From Bacteroidota bacterium (GTDB lineage: Bacteria > Bacteroidota > Rhodothermia > Rhodothermales > UBA10348), in NCBI GenBank assembly GCA_022571135.1, contig JACZYK010000088.1, forward strand, positions 1 through 9,067: DNA of 9,067 nucleotides. The letters are read 5' to 3'. Each line of letters begins with the position of its first letter. Positions within the stretch are counted from its first letter, which is position 1. Below the pieces are notes generated by a model. The model ran no database searches, had not been told where the DNA came from, and was given only the letters and a program-made list of their open reading frames with translations. The position numbers were made by a program, and so were the translations under genes. Below, one piece after another: positions 1 through 6,803 of this stretch.

Positions 1-181
1 CGCCCGGCCCCTGGCTCTTGAGCTGGTGCATGATCTCCTCGCTCGCGTAGGCGACGGAGGAGAGGGCGTCGGAGGCGAAGACGGCCAACGCAATCGGCAC
101 GACCAGGCGTTCGTGGCTAGCGAACTTCGTGTGGATCGGCTTGCCGAGCAGTCGGTGCTTGAGGTCGGTGAAGACACCCAT
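1..181 (-). CDS. APC-family amino acid permease, N-terminal fragment running off the left edge
   Basis: The first 60 codons of a minus-strand gene are present; the rest lies outside the window. A hydrophilic N-terminus (MGVFTDLKHRLLGKP) leads into the segment VFASDALSSVAYASEEI at residues 34-50. That segment is the conserved start of TM1 in a large group of APC (amino acid-polyamine-organocation) permeases, inner-membrane proteins that import amino acids or related solutes by cation symport. The ATG at 181-179 is preceded by a GGAAG about 7 nt upstream. The family call is firm but the substrate cannot be read from this part. GC of 1-180 is about 66%, clearly above the central genes. With the amidohydrolase-like tail next door, it may belong to a different genomic source from the rest of the window. 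Confidence 0.82.
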   Translation of the reverse strand, partial: MGVFTDLKHRLLGKPIHTKFASHERLVVPIALAVFASDALSSVAYASEEIMHQLKSQGPG

Positions 182-232
182 CCCTAGGCTTCCGAGCTAA
201 GAAGGTACCTTGAACGACTGGGGGGCCATGGT

Positions 233-391
233 TCAATCGGCGTCTCGAACGACTTTCCTTCCGATAATGTCGAGATCTGCGTCAAGCTCGAGGTAGACCT
301 TTGGAGGCCCTGGGAGCCTCAGGGCGTCCCTCGGGTTGAGGCTGCAGGCCCTTATCGCGCGTTCGGGGCCGAAATCCTCAAAGAGGTTTTT
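233..391 (-). pseudogene. Amidohydrolase-like C-terminal tail fused to the histidine kinase frame
   Basis: After the kinase F box (LFDAF, ending at base 392) the open frame continues for about 53 codons that have no counterpart in histidine kinases. The residues FGPERAIRACSLNPRDALRL and then DADLDII resemble the end of metal-dependent amidohydrolases of the isoaspartyl dipeptidase/dihydroorotase type, where a helix with an AxxxxTxNPAxxLxL pattern leads to G-x-DADLVVL and a final strand. The match is partial: the usual KGxIxxG before DADL is replaced by PPKVYLE. It ends with TGA at 233-235, 51 bp before the permease start. I infer this is the 3' end of another gene joined in frame to the kinase. 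The amidohydrolase assignment is tentative; the statement that it is not kinase sequence is stronger. Confidence 0.45.
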
Positions 392-397
392 GAACGC
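386..397. other. Left chimeric junction: kinase homology ends
   Basis: Kinase homology on the minus strand ends with the codons for DAF (400-392). To the left, none of the three minus-strand frames contains the expected G2 box (GTGLGL followed by an ISK-type motif), so a simple frameshift does not explain the loss. GC is about 57% between 183 and 391 and about 66% in 1-180. The position is defined only by where recognisable kinase sequence stops and could shift by a few codons. Confidence 0.6.
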
Positions 398-1789
398 GTC
401 GAACAGCGTAGCAATCTTTTCGCTCGGAATACCAATTCCCGTGTCATGGACAGAGAACTGAAGCTCTACGGAATCCTCGCCGATCGACAGAACCGAAGCC
501 CTGGCGTGGACCTCACCGCCGGCTGTGAATTTTACGGCGTTCGCCAGGAGATTCACGAGAATCTGTCTCAGACGCGTCGCGTCACCCTGCAGATTATCCG
601 GGACGTCCTGATCGACCATGTAGGAGAGATCGAGTCCTTTGTCCGCCGCCTGCCGTGAGACCATATCGAGGGCTTCTTCCAGATTCTCGGATACGTTCAG
701 CGGAGCCTCTTCGAGAACGACGCCTCCGGCCTCGATCTTGGAGAAATCCAGTATATCGTTCACGATGCCGAGTAGTGACTTGCCGCTAGTTCGTATGACA
801 TTCAGCATATCCTTCTGGTCCGCGCGAAGGTCGTCGGCCTCAAGCAGGCTGGTCATCCCGATGATACCGTTGAGAGGAGTTCTGATCTCATGACTCATGC
901 TGACAAGGAAGGATGATTTTGAACTGGCCGTCTTCTCGGCTTCGCCTTTGGCATGCTCGAGTTCGTCAACCAGAAGCGCTAGGTCTGTGGTCTTTAGCTC
1001 CAGTTCCATCCGGGCTTCCTCGATCTGAGCGGCCGACTTTTCGAGCTCCGTTTTCGAGAGGCGAAGTTTTTCCTCGGCCTCAATTCGTCGACGTACCTGA
1101 GCGGATACCTCGTTGAAAGCCTGGGCAAGCTCACCGACCTCATTGTCCTGCTCAACCTGTAGGACTTCCGTCAGATCACCTTCCGCGAGCTTTTTTGCGG
1201 CCCACTGGATACGCTTGAGAGGTCTGACGACACCCTTCGCGATGTAAGTGGAATACAGTATCCCGAACACGAACGAGACCAAGATCAGTCCGAGTGCGAT
1301 CCACAGAAACGTCCTCGCCCTCTGCTCTTGCGTGATCAGGAGGCTCGACAGGGATCGTGACAGATAGTCCCTCACATTGTTCAGTTCCGACCTGATCCAT
1401 TCGACCTCCTGGTTCAGAACCACCAGGCCGTCGAAATCCATCAGATAGTCCATCATGCTCATCGAAAACGCCGCTCTCTCGATCTCCGACAGGTTAGACT
1501 CCTCCAGAGTCGAAATAAAGGTGTGAACGCCTTCATGAACAGCTTCCTGGTATTCCGCCCTGCCCCGCAACAGAAAATTTTTCTCGTGTCGTCGGATCTG
1601 GTGGAGTTCTGCGAGCAGATCCGTTTCCGACGCGTTTGTCAATTTCTCCTCGAGATTAGCCATTTTCGAGCGCATGAGACCTTCAATGCCTGCGTCCTCA
1701 TAAAACCCACGATCCTGATAGACTTCGATCAGCGACTCGATCGCATTCCGATACTGTTGTAGCTGGACCTGAAGATTGAGGTAACCGTC

Positions 1790-1792
1790 TCA
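1790..1792 (-). other. In-frame TGA interrupting the histidine kinase (codon 88)
   Basis: Reading the minus strand through this TGA, ERILRDGIG before it and DGYLNLQVQLQQ after it continue the same helical sensor domain without a frame change. The next in-frame ATG (1675) lies 38 codons downstream, well inside the domain. The simplest readings are a single transition from CGA (Arg) or TGG (Trp), or a base-calling error. TGA serves as the terminal stop of the SDR gene (8191-8193), yqgE and the barrel gene, so general TGA recoding is unlikely here. Confidence 0.85.
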
Positions 1793-2121
1793 ACCGATTC
1801 CATCCCGGAGAATTCTTTCGGCCTGGGAGAGCGTCAGTTCGGTCCGTTTGGCGAACGTGGGATCTCTCGTGATGATGAAGTCCCGGACGGAGGAGTTGGC
1901 CACCAGAATGGTCTTCTCCAATTCCCTGACTTTATCCCTCTTTGTCAGAGTTGAAATTGACGAAAACGCCAGCGCCAGAACCGCGAACGATGTGATAAAA
2001 ACGACCGCGATCAGCGTGACGGTGCGCCCGTAAATCGACGATAATTTGGTCATGAGAACTCCCTGCACCGAAATGTTGGAAAACCGCATGCAGCACTACA
2101 GTAATCGGCATTTTTTCCAGT

Positions 2122-2145
2122 ACTATAAAGCCGTTGGGAGCCGTT
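2122..2145 (-). promoter_or_regulatory. Possible histidine kinase promoter: two AACGGCT direct repeats next to a TATAGT -10
   Basis: On the minus strand the heptamer AACGGCT occurs at 2145-2139 and again at 2135-2129, exactly 10 bp apart. One base later comes TATAGT (2127-2122), a 5/6 match to a sigma-70 type -10. There is no good -35. Tandem half-sites at about one helical turn covering the -35 region are the arrangement used by OmpR/PhoB-type activators. A start near 2115 would leave a leader of about 60 nt before the kinase ATG at 2053. This is pattern-based inference without comparative support. Confidence 0.3.
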
Positions 2146-2157
2146 TTTCTGGTCCGT

Positions 2158-2499
2158 TCAGGGGGCCGATAGAATGGTCTCAACCCGGTTGATCTTTTCC
2201 TGTGGGAGGTGCCATCCTGAAGCCGAATACGTCTCTTCGATCTGACCGGATCGTCCCAGACAAGTCCATATTTCGTGCCACGGATCTCCTTCTCCCTTCG
2301 GTCCCGAAGCGCACGGCCAACCACGGTGCCCGGGGCAGTAGCACGGAGCCGTCTCGATTCAGTTGAGGCCAAGATCCAGCGCCGTTTGGATCGTCTCGAT
2401 CGAGTTGCAGTTATCCTGGTGGCCCCAACCGAACTCCCACGGCCCTCCGAATACCCATGCTCCGAGTCCGACGGTCGTCAATTCCAGTCTGTATTTGCG
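2158..2499 (-). pseudogene. Aldo/keto reductase remnant (both ends kept, middle deleted)
   Basis: Aldo/keto reductases are NADPH-dependent (beta/alpha)8 carbonyl reductases, usually about 310-330 residues. Pieces of one remain in order on the minus strand. The N-terminal strand and glycine motif read LELTTVGLGAWVFGGPWEFG and then SIETIQTALDLGLN. A TGA at 2361-2359 stands exactly where the family has Trp in LNWIDTAP, and IETAP follows it. About 8 bases are then missing after the GH of YGxGHSEE, shifting the frame to VVGRALRDRREK and TKYGLVWDD. Near 2245 the sequence jumps to the family's C-terminus, QIEETYSASGWHLPQEKI, ending at TGA 2160-2158. About 200 internal residues, including the catalytic Lys and His, are gone. 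At the expected start, an AAGGAG (2511-2506) sits 6 nt before CGC rather than ATG. The gene is non-functional. Confidence 0.8.
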
Positions 2500-2563
2500 A
2501 GACGTCTCCTTTCCACGAGTGCTCTGTTGCTTCAGTTCTCGAAAGCTACAAATACGCCGGCTG

Positions 2564-3148
2564 TCAGAACCGATCCGGTCTCTTTCCACTGAAACGGCGG
2601 TAGTAACGGGTCAGCCGCTCAATGTCGGCATCGGCATCAGGACCGGGAAGAAACGGAGATCCAAATCCGATGATCTTTCTTCCAAAATCCATATAGGCCG
2701 GCACAATCGGAACATTGGCATCCCTGGCGATTCGGTGAAATCCCGCTTTCCATTTTTTGACCTTGCTTCGTGTTCCTTCGGGTGAGATAGCGAGCACGAA
2801 TCGCTCACTCTCCTGAAATCGGCGGACCACCTGGCCGACTATTCCTCCCGGTTTGGCTCGATCGATAGGCGTACCGCCAAGCCAGCGCATGAGCGGTCCG
2901 AACGGGCGCCGGAACAACGTGTGTTTACCGATCCAGCGAAAATCGACCTGAAGCGAAAAAAGAGTCAGCATGGTTAGCACAAAATCCCAGTTTGACGTAT
3001 GCGGAGCAGCCGTAACTACGAATTTTGCCAAATTCGGAACTTCTCCCTCAAACGACCACCCCGCCGTTGACAGCAGAAACCGGGCCGTTCGCGAGCTGAT
3101 CCGTCCTCCGCGTCGGGGTACGTTATTTCCGATCGAAGGCAAATACAT
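2564..3148 (-). CDS. PlsC-like lysophospholipid/glycerolipid acyltransferase
   Basis: A 194-residue member of the PlsC/LPLAT acyltransferase fold, which transfers acyl groups from acyl-ACP or acyl-CoA to lysophospholipid or related hydroxyl acceptors at the inner membrane. The catalytic HX4D motif is HTSNWD at residues 50-55. KHTLFRRPFGPLMRWLGG (75-92) forms the acceptor-binding block with an Arg in place, SPEGTR (122-127) is the EGTR phosphate-binding block, and VPIVPAY (146-152) is block IV. The length and the late KWKAGFHRIAR segment fit a short PlsC subfamily lacking a clear N-terminal transmembrane helix. The substrate is not determined; membrane lipid synthesis or lipid A-type acylation are both possible. 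The start at ATG 3148 has no convincing Shine-Dalgarno. It follows coaE by 45 bp on the same strand, consistent with co-transcription. Confidence 0.85.
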   Translation of the reverse strand: MYLPSIGNNVPRRGGRISSRTARFLLSTAGWSFEGEVPNLAKFVVTAAPHTSNWDFVLTMLTLFSLQVDFRWIGKHTLFRRPFGPLMRWLGGTPIDRAKPGGIVGQVVRRFQESERFVLAISPEGTRSKVKKWKAGFHRIARDANVPIVPAYMDFGRKIIGFGSPFLPGPDADADIERLTRYYRRFSGKRPDRF

Positions 3149-3193
3149 CGTGTGTCTGAGTCTTAGTGAGATTAGATGATGCGGTGCCGTATC

Positions 3194-3784
3194 TCACGCC
3201 ACCAGCGCTTCTATCATCTCGTCAACGCTGTTTTCGAGGTCCGTTTCCGTGCCGGTATTCTCGATGATGTATCCGGCTTGAGCCCGCATATCGGAGGCCG
3301 ACTGCTGGCCCCGCATTCGTGCCAGAACCCCCTGTTCGGATCCTCCATCGCGCGCAATGACCCGTCGAATTCTCTCGTCTGCAGGAGCATCGACAACGAT
3401 AACGTAATCCAGGGATTCCGTATTCGTCTCCAGAAGAAGGGCGCCCTCCTTAACAAGAATCCGAACACCTTCTTTTTCAGCCATCTCCGCGAACAGCTCG
3501 AACGCCCGGTCGACAGCCGGATGAACCGCCGAGTTGATGACCATCCGATCCTCATCCGAACTAAATATCCGTTTCGCCAGATACGCTCTGTCGAGCATGC
3601 CGTATTCGTCGTACGACTCCTTGCCGAAGGCCTCGATTATTTTCGCCTTCACGACGGAGTCCGCGGCCATAAGCTGTTTGGCTACATCGTCCGCGTAGAA
3701 AACGCGAGCGCCACGATTTTCGAGGACCTTACAGACGGTGCTCTTGCCGCTGCCGATTCCTCCCGTCACTCCGAGAATGGTCAT
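3194..3784 (-). CDS. coaE: Dephospho-CoA kinase
   Basis: CoaE catalyses the last step of coenzyme A synthesis, ATP-dependent phosphorylation of the 3'-hydroxyl of dephospho-CoA, in the cytoplasm. The 196-residue protein from ATG 3784 has the P-loop GGIGSGKST at residues 8-16, the substrate-region ADD (about 31-33), an NSAVHP motif about 86-91 and the EGALLLE strand. The lid and C-terminal segment RMRGQQSASDMRAQAGYIIENTG matches the family's R-x-x-x-Q...A-x-x-x-I-x-N-x-G pattern. Length is normal. The frame can be extended 14 codons upstream to 3826, but I prefer 3784 because the P-loop then starts at the usual distance and GGAAAGA lies about 7 nt upstream. It lies 45 bp after the barrel gene and 45 bp before the acyltransferase, in one likely operon. 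Confidence 0.95.
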   Translation of the reverse strand: MTILGVTGGIGSGKSTVCKVLENRGARVFYADDVAKQLMAADSVVKAKIIEAFGKESYDEYGMLDRAYLAKRIFSSDEDRMVINSAVHPAVDRAFELFAEMAEKEGVRILVKEGALLLETNTESLDYVIVVDAPADERIRRVIARDGGSEQGVLARMRGQQSASDMRAQAGYIIENTGTETDLENSVDEMIEALVA

Positions 3785-3829
3785 GTAAGAATCTTTCCGG
3801 GTGGGTTGTCGGAGACGGGTGAACATACG

Positions 3830-5833
3830 TCAAAACGTCCACTGCATGGAAATCGCCAGGTTGGGAATCAATGTCCTCTTTCCCTTTCGGGCACTTCGCC
3901 TGATGGCATCTTCGAATCCTTCAGGCAGGTCTCCATACAGCCTGTGTGTGATCCGCTGAACGGTCGCCCAACCGTCCAGTCGTAGAAATGCCCCGTCCCG
4001 GAGGGGCCAGACGAGCGAAACCGTTGGACCGTTCTGTGCGATTATTTCTCGGCCCGGCCTGGTCACTGTTGCGGGCAGGTCTTCTTCGTTCGGATCATCC
4101 GCCTTCCGTATATACTTCACGGTAGCCGCCCTGTTGAAATCGCTCCGGATGAATGATCGAAATCCGATCTCGGCGCTAATCCGACGACCGACCTGAAGGC
4201 GTACCCACGCGCTTCCGGTCCTCAGTGTATCGAACGGAATCTCGGCAAAAACATCGTCGAGAAATCTGCCCAGCCTGAGGTCGCTCAGACGTCCGGTGGC
4301 CAGCAGTCGAATCCCGTTTCCGAAGTCGTGCTCGGCGTCGAGATCGTAGCGTAATTCCCTCGCGGACTGATCCGTTGGACGCCTTCCCGGAAGGAGAAAA
4401 TCGTCAACCGTATACGTGGCTCGAACCTGCGTAGCGAGATCGATGCGGGTGCTCGAGGCCGGACGCCACCGAATAGTTGGACGAAGGCGGAGCGAGCGGT
4501 GAATGTTATTCTCGGCCGAGCGCTCCGATTTGATGTAGACCGTGTGGAAATAAGACGCGAAGAGTTGAAGTTGAATTTCCAGATACCTGCTCAGGCGCGT
4601 CCTTACCCCCAGCAGCCCGTTGTAGAACAATTCGTCTCTGTCATCCGGGTTGACCAAGGGGGTGTCATGGCGGAGAATATTGGCGGATACGTCTGCCTGA
4701 AGAACCGTTCTGCTTCCGACGGGTACGCGCGCATTCAACTGCACCGATATGAAGCCCCGATCGTTATCGGCCTGCCGAAGAATGTTCAGCTTCTGTGCTG
4801 CCTGTGCGATCGGCAAGGCGTCTTCGTTTGCCAGTGATCTCCGTTCTACCTCTGCGCCGGCCCTCACGGAAAACCTCAGGAACAGCTCGTTTCTGGAAAA
4901 GCTCGAGCTGATTTCTCCTTCCACAACACGTCTGCTGAAATCCGAGTCGAAGAATAGCACGGATTCCGGAGCACGCAGCGTTCGCACCTGCCGGGCATTT
5001 GCGGAAATGTCAAGCCTTCCGCCCAGCAGAAAACCGGACTGAAAAGATCGTTCTATATCGATGGTGGCAATGATCGTATCGCTTCGCGTCGACTCGACCG
5101 TTTCTGCCAGACGTCCCGATGCTTCGGTTCGATTCAAAAACGAGGCGGCCTGATAGGCGTCGCGACGTACGCTCGCCACCTTAACGCTGGTACGGATCCG
5201 GGTCTGCTCAAAAATCCTCCGGGCACTACCGAACGCTCTGATGGATCTACCCTGACGCGGTGACAGCTTTTGAAATCGGCCTTCTCCCTGAAGTTCAATC
5301 TCGTACTCGTCTACGAAGGTACTCGGCATTCCGAACCTGAATCCGACCGCGGGTCCGGCATCCGTTCTGAGGGGCGCTCTCGAGACACCTTCCGAAAAAC
5401 CGGGTCTGCGATCGACGGAGGCTCCGAGTAGGGGTTCGAACCATAATTCTCCCGGACCCGAAAATCGCATTCCCGCGAACAGGCTGTGGCTCAAAACGCG
5501 ACTGAGACTGAACCATCCGGCCGTACCGTATATGCTGAAAAGATGACCACCCAATGTTCGACGCAGGTTCAGAGAGAGTCGGTCTTCGTCCCTGAAGCTG
5601 AGCCTGTCGTCGAACAATGCAAAAGCATCTGAACGAAAGGCGTTTTTCAGGTCGAGGGTCCAGGCCCCGATCCTTTCACTAAAGCTCAGATCGCTCGTCC
5701 AGCGGTATCTGTTGATGTCGCGCTCGAAACCGGCGCTGTACAGGCTTTGGCCTTCCACCGGGCCGGAGACTCCAAAGACGAAACCGACGACGGCAGCCAG
5801 ACGCAACGCGGCGCGTAAACTCCTCGGGCACAT
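3830..5833 (-). CDS. Putative outer-membrane beta-barrel protein, family not recognised
   Basis: A 667-residue protein I cannot assign to a named family. Residues 1-28 look like a Sec signal peptide: basic start, hydrophobic core about 11-22, likely cleavage near VEG/QS; there is no lipobox cysteine at a cleavage site. The rest is rich in short amphipathic stretches with alternating hydrophobic and polar residues and many Arg, Asp, Ser and Phe, such as FISVQLNARVPV, LEIQLQLFASYF and GAFLRLDGWATV. The protein ends SMQWTF, and a terminal Phe is the classic BAM recognition signature of outer-membrane barrels. No plug domain, TonB box or POTRA repeats are evident. The ATG at 5833 has GGGAG about 10 nt upstream. 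It lies 23 bp after the HIT gene and 46 bp before coaE. An outer-membrane channel or surface barrel is the best guess; the function is unknown. Confidence 0.7.
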   Translation of the reverse strand: MCPRSLRAALRLAAVVGFVFGVSGPVEGQSLYSAGFERDINRYRWTSDLSFSERIGAWTLDLKNAFRSDAFALFDDRLSFRDEDRLSLNLRRTLGGHLFSIYGTAGWFSLSRVLSHSLFAGMRFSGPGELWFEPLLGASVDRRPGFSEGVSRAPLRTDAGPAVGFRFGMPSTFVDEYEIELQGEGRFQKLSPRQGRSIRAFGSARRIFEQTRIRTSVKVASVRRDAYQAASFLNRTEASGRLAETVESTRSDTIIATIDIERSFQSGFLLGGRLDISANARQVRTLRAPESVLFFDSDFSRRVVEGEISSSFSRNELFLRFSVRAGAEVERRSLANEDALPIAQAAQKLNILRQADNDRGFISVQLNARVPVGSRTVLQADVSANILRHDTPLVNPDDRDELFYNGLLGVRTRLSRYLEIQLQLFASYFHTVYIKSERSAENNIHRSLRLRPTIRWRPASSTRIDLATQVRATYTVDDFLLPGRRPTDQSARELRYDLDAEHDFGNGIRLLATGRLSDLRLGRFLDDVFAEIPFDTLRTGSAWVRLQVGRRISAEIGFRSFIRSDFNRAATVKYIRKADDPNEEDLPATVTRPGREIIAQNGPTVSLVWPLRDGAFLRLDGWATVQRITHRLYGDLPEGFEDAIRRSARKGKRTLIPNLAISMQWTF

Positions 5834-5856
5834 CGATACACTTCTCCCTCAAACCG

Positions 5857-6201
5857 TCAACCCGGAGGCCAGCCCAGTTTCCGGCCTCCAAGGACGTGTA
5901 AGTGAATGTGCGGAACGGTTTGAAATGCGTCGGGTCCGCAATTAAAAACCGCACGATAGCCTCCGGACAATCCTTCCTCGGCAGCCACTTTCTTAGCAAC
6001 CAGCAACAGGTGCCCGACCAGCGGACCGTCTTCTTCGGTCAGATCGTCGAGCGTGGAAATTGGGTCGCGGGGGATGACCAGGAAGTGGGTCGGAGCCTTC
6101 GGGTTTATATCCCGGATCACGATACAGAGTTCGTCCTCGTACAACATGTCCGAGGGAATTTCGCGGTCCGCAATGCGCTGAAATAACGTTTTTTCGGGCA
6201 T
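5857..6201 (-). CDS. HIT-family nucleotide hydrolase (HINT-like)
   Basis: A 114-residue histidine-triad protein of the HINT branch, small cytoplasmic dimers that hydrolyse adenosine 5'-phosphoramidates and aminoacyl-adenylates. The active-site triad HIHLHV is at residues 98-103, with the second His of HxHxH as nucleophile. The upstream LFQRIADREIPSDMLYED, the RDINPKAPTHFLVIPR block and the terminal GGRKLGWPPG all match complete HINT proteins. The frame extends four codons to a TTG at 6213, but ATG 6201 gives the usual N-terminus, and the AAGGAAGG just upstream serves as its Shine-Dalgarno. It is the first gene of the minus-strand cluster, facing the pterin gene across 148 bp. Confidence 0.93.
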   Translation of the reverse strand: MPEKTLFQRIADREIPSDMLYEDELCIVIRDINPKAPTHFLVIPRDPISTLDDLTEEDGPLVGHLLLVAKKVAAEEGLSGGYRAVFNCGPDAFQTVPHIHLHVLGGRKLGWPPG

Positions 6202-6349
6202 TCCTTCCTTCAACTCTTATCCCGACCAGAATATAGATCAATTTCTTCTGGCAGGTAGTAGTTCTCGGTCGGCACGGAGACCCGGAACGTTGAGTGTCAG
6301 TCCCTGTTCGACTGGATCTGTTATATGGCGCAACAAACGGAGCCGCCCC
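6202..6349. promoter_or_regulatory. Divergent intergenic region, HIT gene versus pterin synthase
   Basis: This 148-bp non-coding stretch must hold promoters for both directions. On the minus strand TATATT (6235-6230) is a fair -10 for the HIT gene, giving a leader of about 22 nt. On the plus strand TATATG (6322-6327) lies 22 nt before the pterin synthase ATG, with GGAG at 6339-6342 as its Shine-Dalgarno. Neither has a recognisable -35 at normal spacing. I see no strong hairpin, operator palindrome or riboswitch fold. Confidence 0.35.
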
Positions 6350-6763
6350 ATGGCGCGAGCATATGTCACCCGGCGCGTTCACTTCAACGCGGCGCACCGA
6401 ATGGATAATCCGGATAAATCCGGGGACTGGAATCGCACTACGTTTGGGAAGTGCAATTCTCCGAACTGGCATGGTCACAACTATGTCCTGGAAGTAACCG
6501 TTGCCGGGACTCCCGATTCTGAGACGGGATATGTCATGGATCTTTCCGAACTAAAGCAAATCATCCAGGAGAGGATTATCGCCAAGTGTGACCATTCCAA
6601 TTTGAATATGGACGTGGACTTCCTACGCGGCGTTCTGCCTTCGACCGAGAACCTCGCTATCGCCTTCTGGCAACAGCTCGAGCCCGCGCTTCCGGAGCAT
6701 TCACTCCACGTCGTTCGGCTCTATGAGACGGAAAGGAATTTTGTCGAGTACCGCGGTGAATAA
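6350..6763 (+). CDS. 6-pyruvoyl-tetrahydropterin synthase / 6-carboxy-tetrahydropterin synthase family
   Basis: A 137-residue COG0720 enzyme acting on 7,8-dihydroneopterin triphosphate. Zinc ligands are His16 (FNAAH), His41 and His43 (HGHNY). The catalytic Cys35 sits in GKCNSPNWHGHNY, and Asp81-His82 (DHSNLN) supply the rest of the catalytic triad; the protein ends YETERNFVEYRGE. The spacing C-x5-HGH is that of mammalian-type PTPS, whereas E. coli QueD has C-x3-HGH. From family knowledge this favours, but does not prove, 6-pyruvoyl-tetrahydropterin formation over queuosine synthesis. The start ATG 6350 has GGAG 7 nt upstream; an in-frame TTG at 6290 would add 20 residues unlike the family. 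folE follows 40 bp downstream, so substrate producer and consumer are neighbours. No queC, queE or queF is seen here. Confidence 0.9.
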   Translation: MARAYVTRRVHFNAAHRMDNPDKSGDWNRTTFGKCNSPNWHGHNYVLEVTVAGTPDSETGYVMDLSELKQIIQERIIAKCDHSNLNMDVDFLRGVLPSTENLAIAFWQQLEPALPEHSLHVVRLYETERNFVEYRGE

Positions 6764-6803
6764 TTCTCGGCTCGGCGCTCGCCCGGAATAGAAAACCTGA
6801 ATC

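Larger units (their letters stand above)
233..2053 (-). pseudogene. Sensor histidine kinase (HBM-like sensor, HAMP, HisKA, partial HATPase), disrupted
   Basis: One reading frame of 606 codons, interrupted once by TGA at 1790-1792 (codon 88). I chose ATG 2053-2051 because a strong GCAGGGAG Shine-Dalgarno lies 5 nt upstream (2066-2059); the in-frame ATG at 2089 has none. In order: TM1 about residues 11-31; an all-helical periplasmic domain about 32-245 with IRRHEKNFLLRG, typical of helical bimodular (HBM) ligand sensors; TM2 about 249-271; HAMP about 272-324; a coiled coil; HisKA with SHEIRTPLNGIIG and phospho-acceptor His388; HATPase N box LVNLLANAVKFT, G1 box DTGIGIP and F box LFDAF ending at residue 554. 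The G2 box (GTGLGL) and everything after it are missing and replaced by about 53 unrelated residues. The family is an inner-membrane autokinase phosphorylating a response regulator. This copy should not bind ATP properly. The stretch 233-1675 remains open and could give a TM1-less product from ATG 1675. No cognate regulator is in the window. Confidence 0.85.

Noticed and set aside
1790..1792. Selenocysteine or general TGA-to-Trp recoding to explain the in-frame stops in the kinase and the reductase remnant
   Set aside because: TGA is the genuine terminal stop of the SDR, yqgE and barrel genes, Trp is encoded by TGG throughout, no SECIS-like hairpin is apparent, and the reductase also carries a frameshift and deletion.
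2275..2785. Overlapping plus-strand open frames of 105 and 140 codons
   Set aside because: They are antisense to the reductase remnant and the acyltransferase end, with no domain or start signal.
3785..3826. Upstream ATG adding 14 residues to CoaE
   Set aside because: The extra residues are unlike CoaE N-termini; ATG 3784 places the P-loop normally and has a Shine-Dalgarno-like GGAAAGA.
3176..3985. Open frame of 269 codons on the plus strand
   Set aside because: It lies antisense to coaE and the end of the barrel gene, has no recognisable domain, and runs across two well-supported minus-strand genes; it is a shadow of their codon structure.
6290..6349. TTG start giving a 20-residue N-terminal extension of the pterin synthase
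   Set aside because: The extension does not resemble the family, the mature-type start MARAYVTRR follows at ATG 6350, and GGAG is correctly spaced for that ATG.
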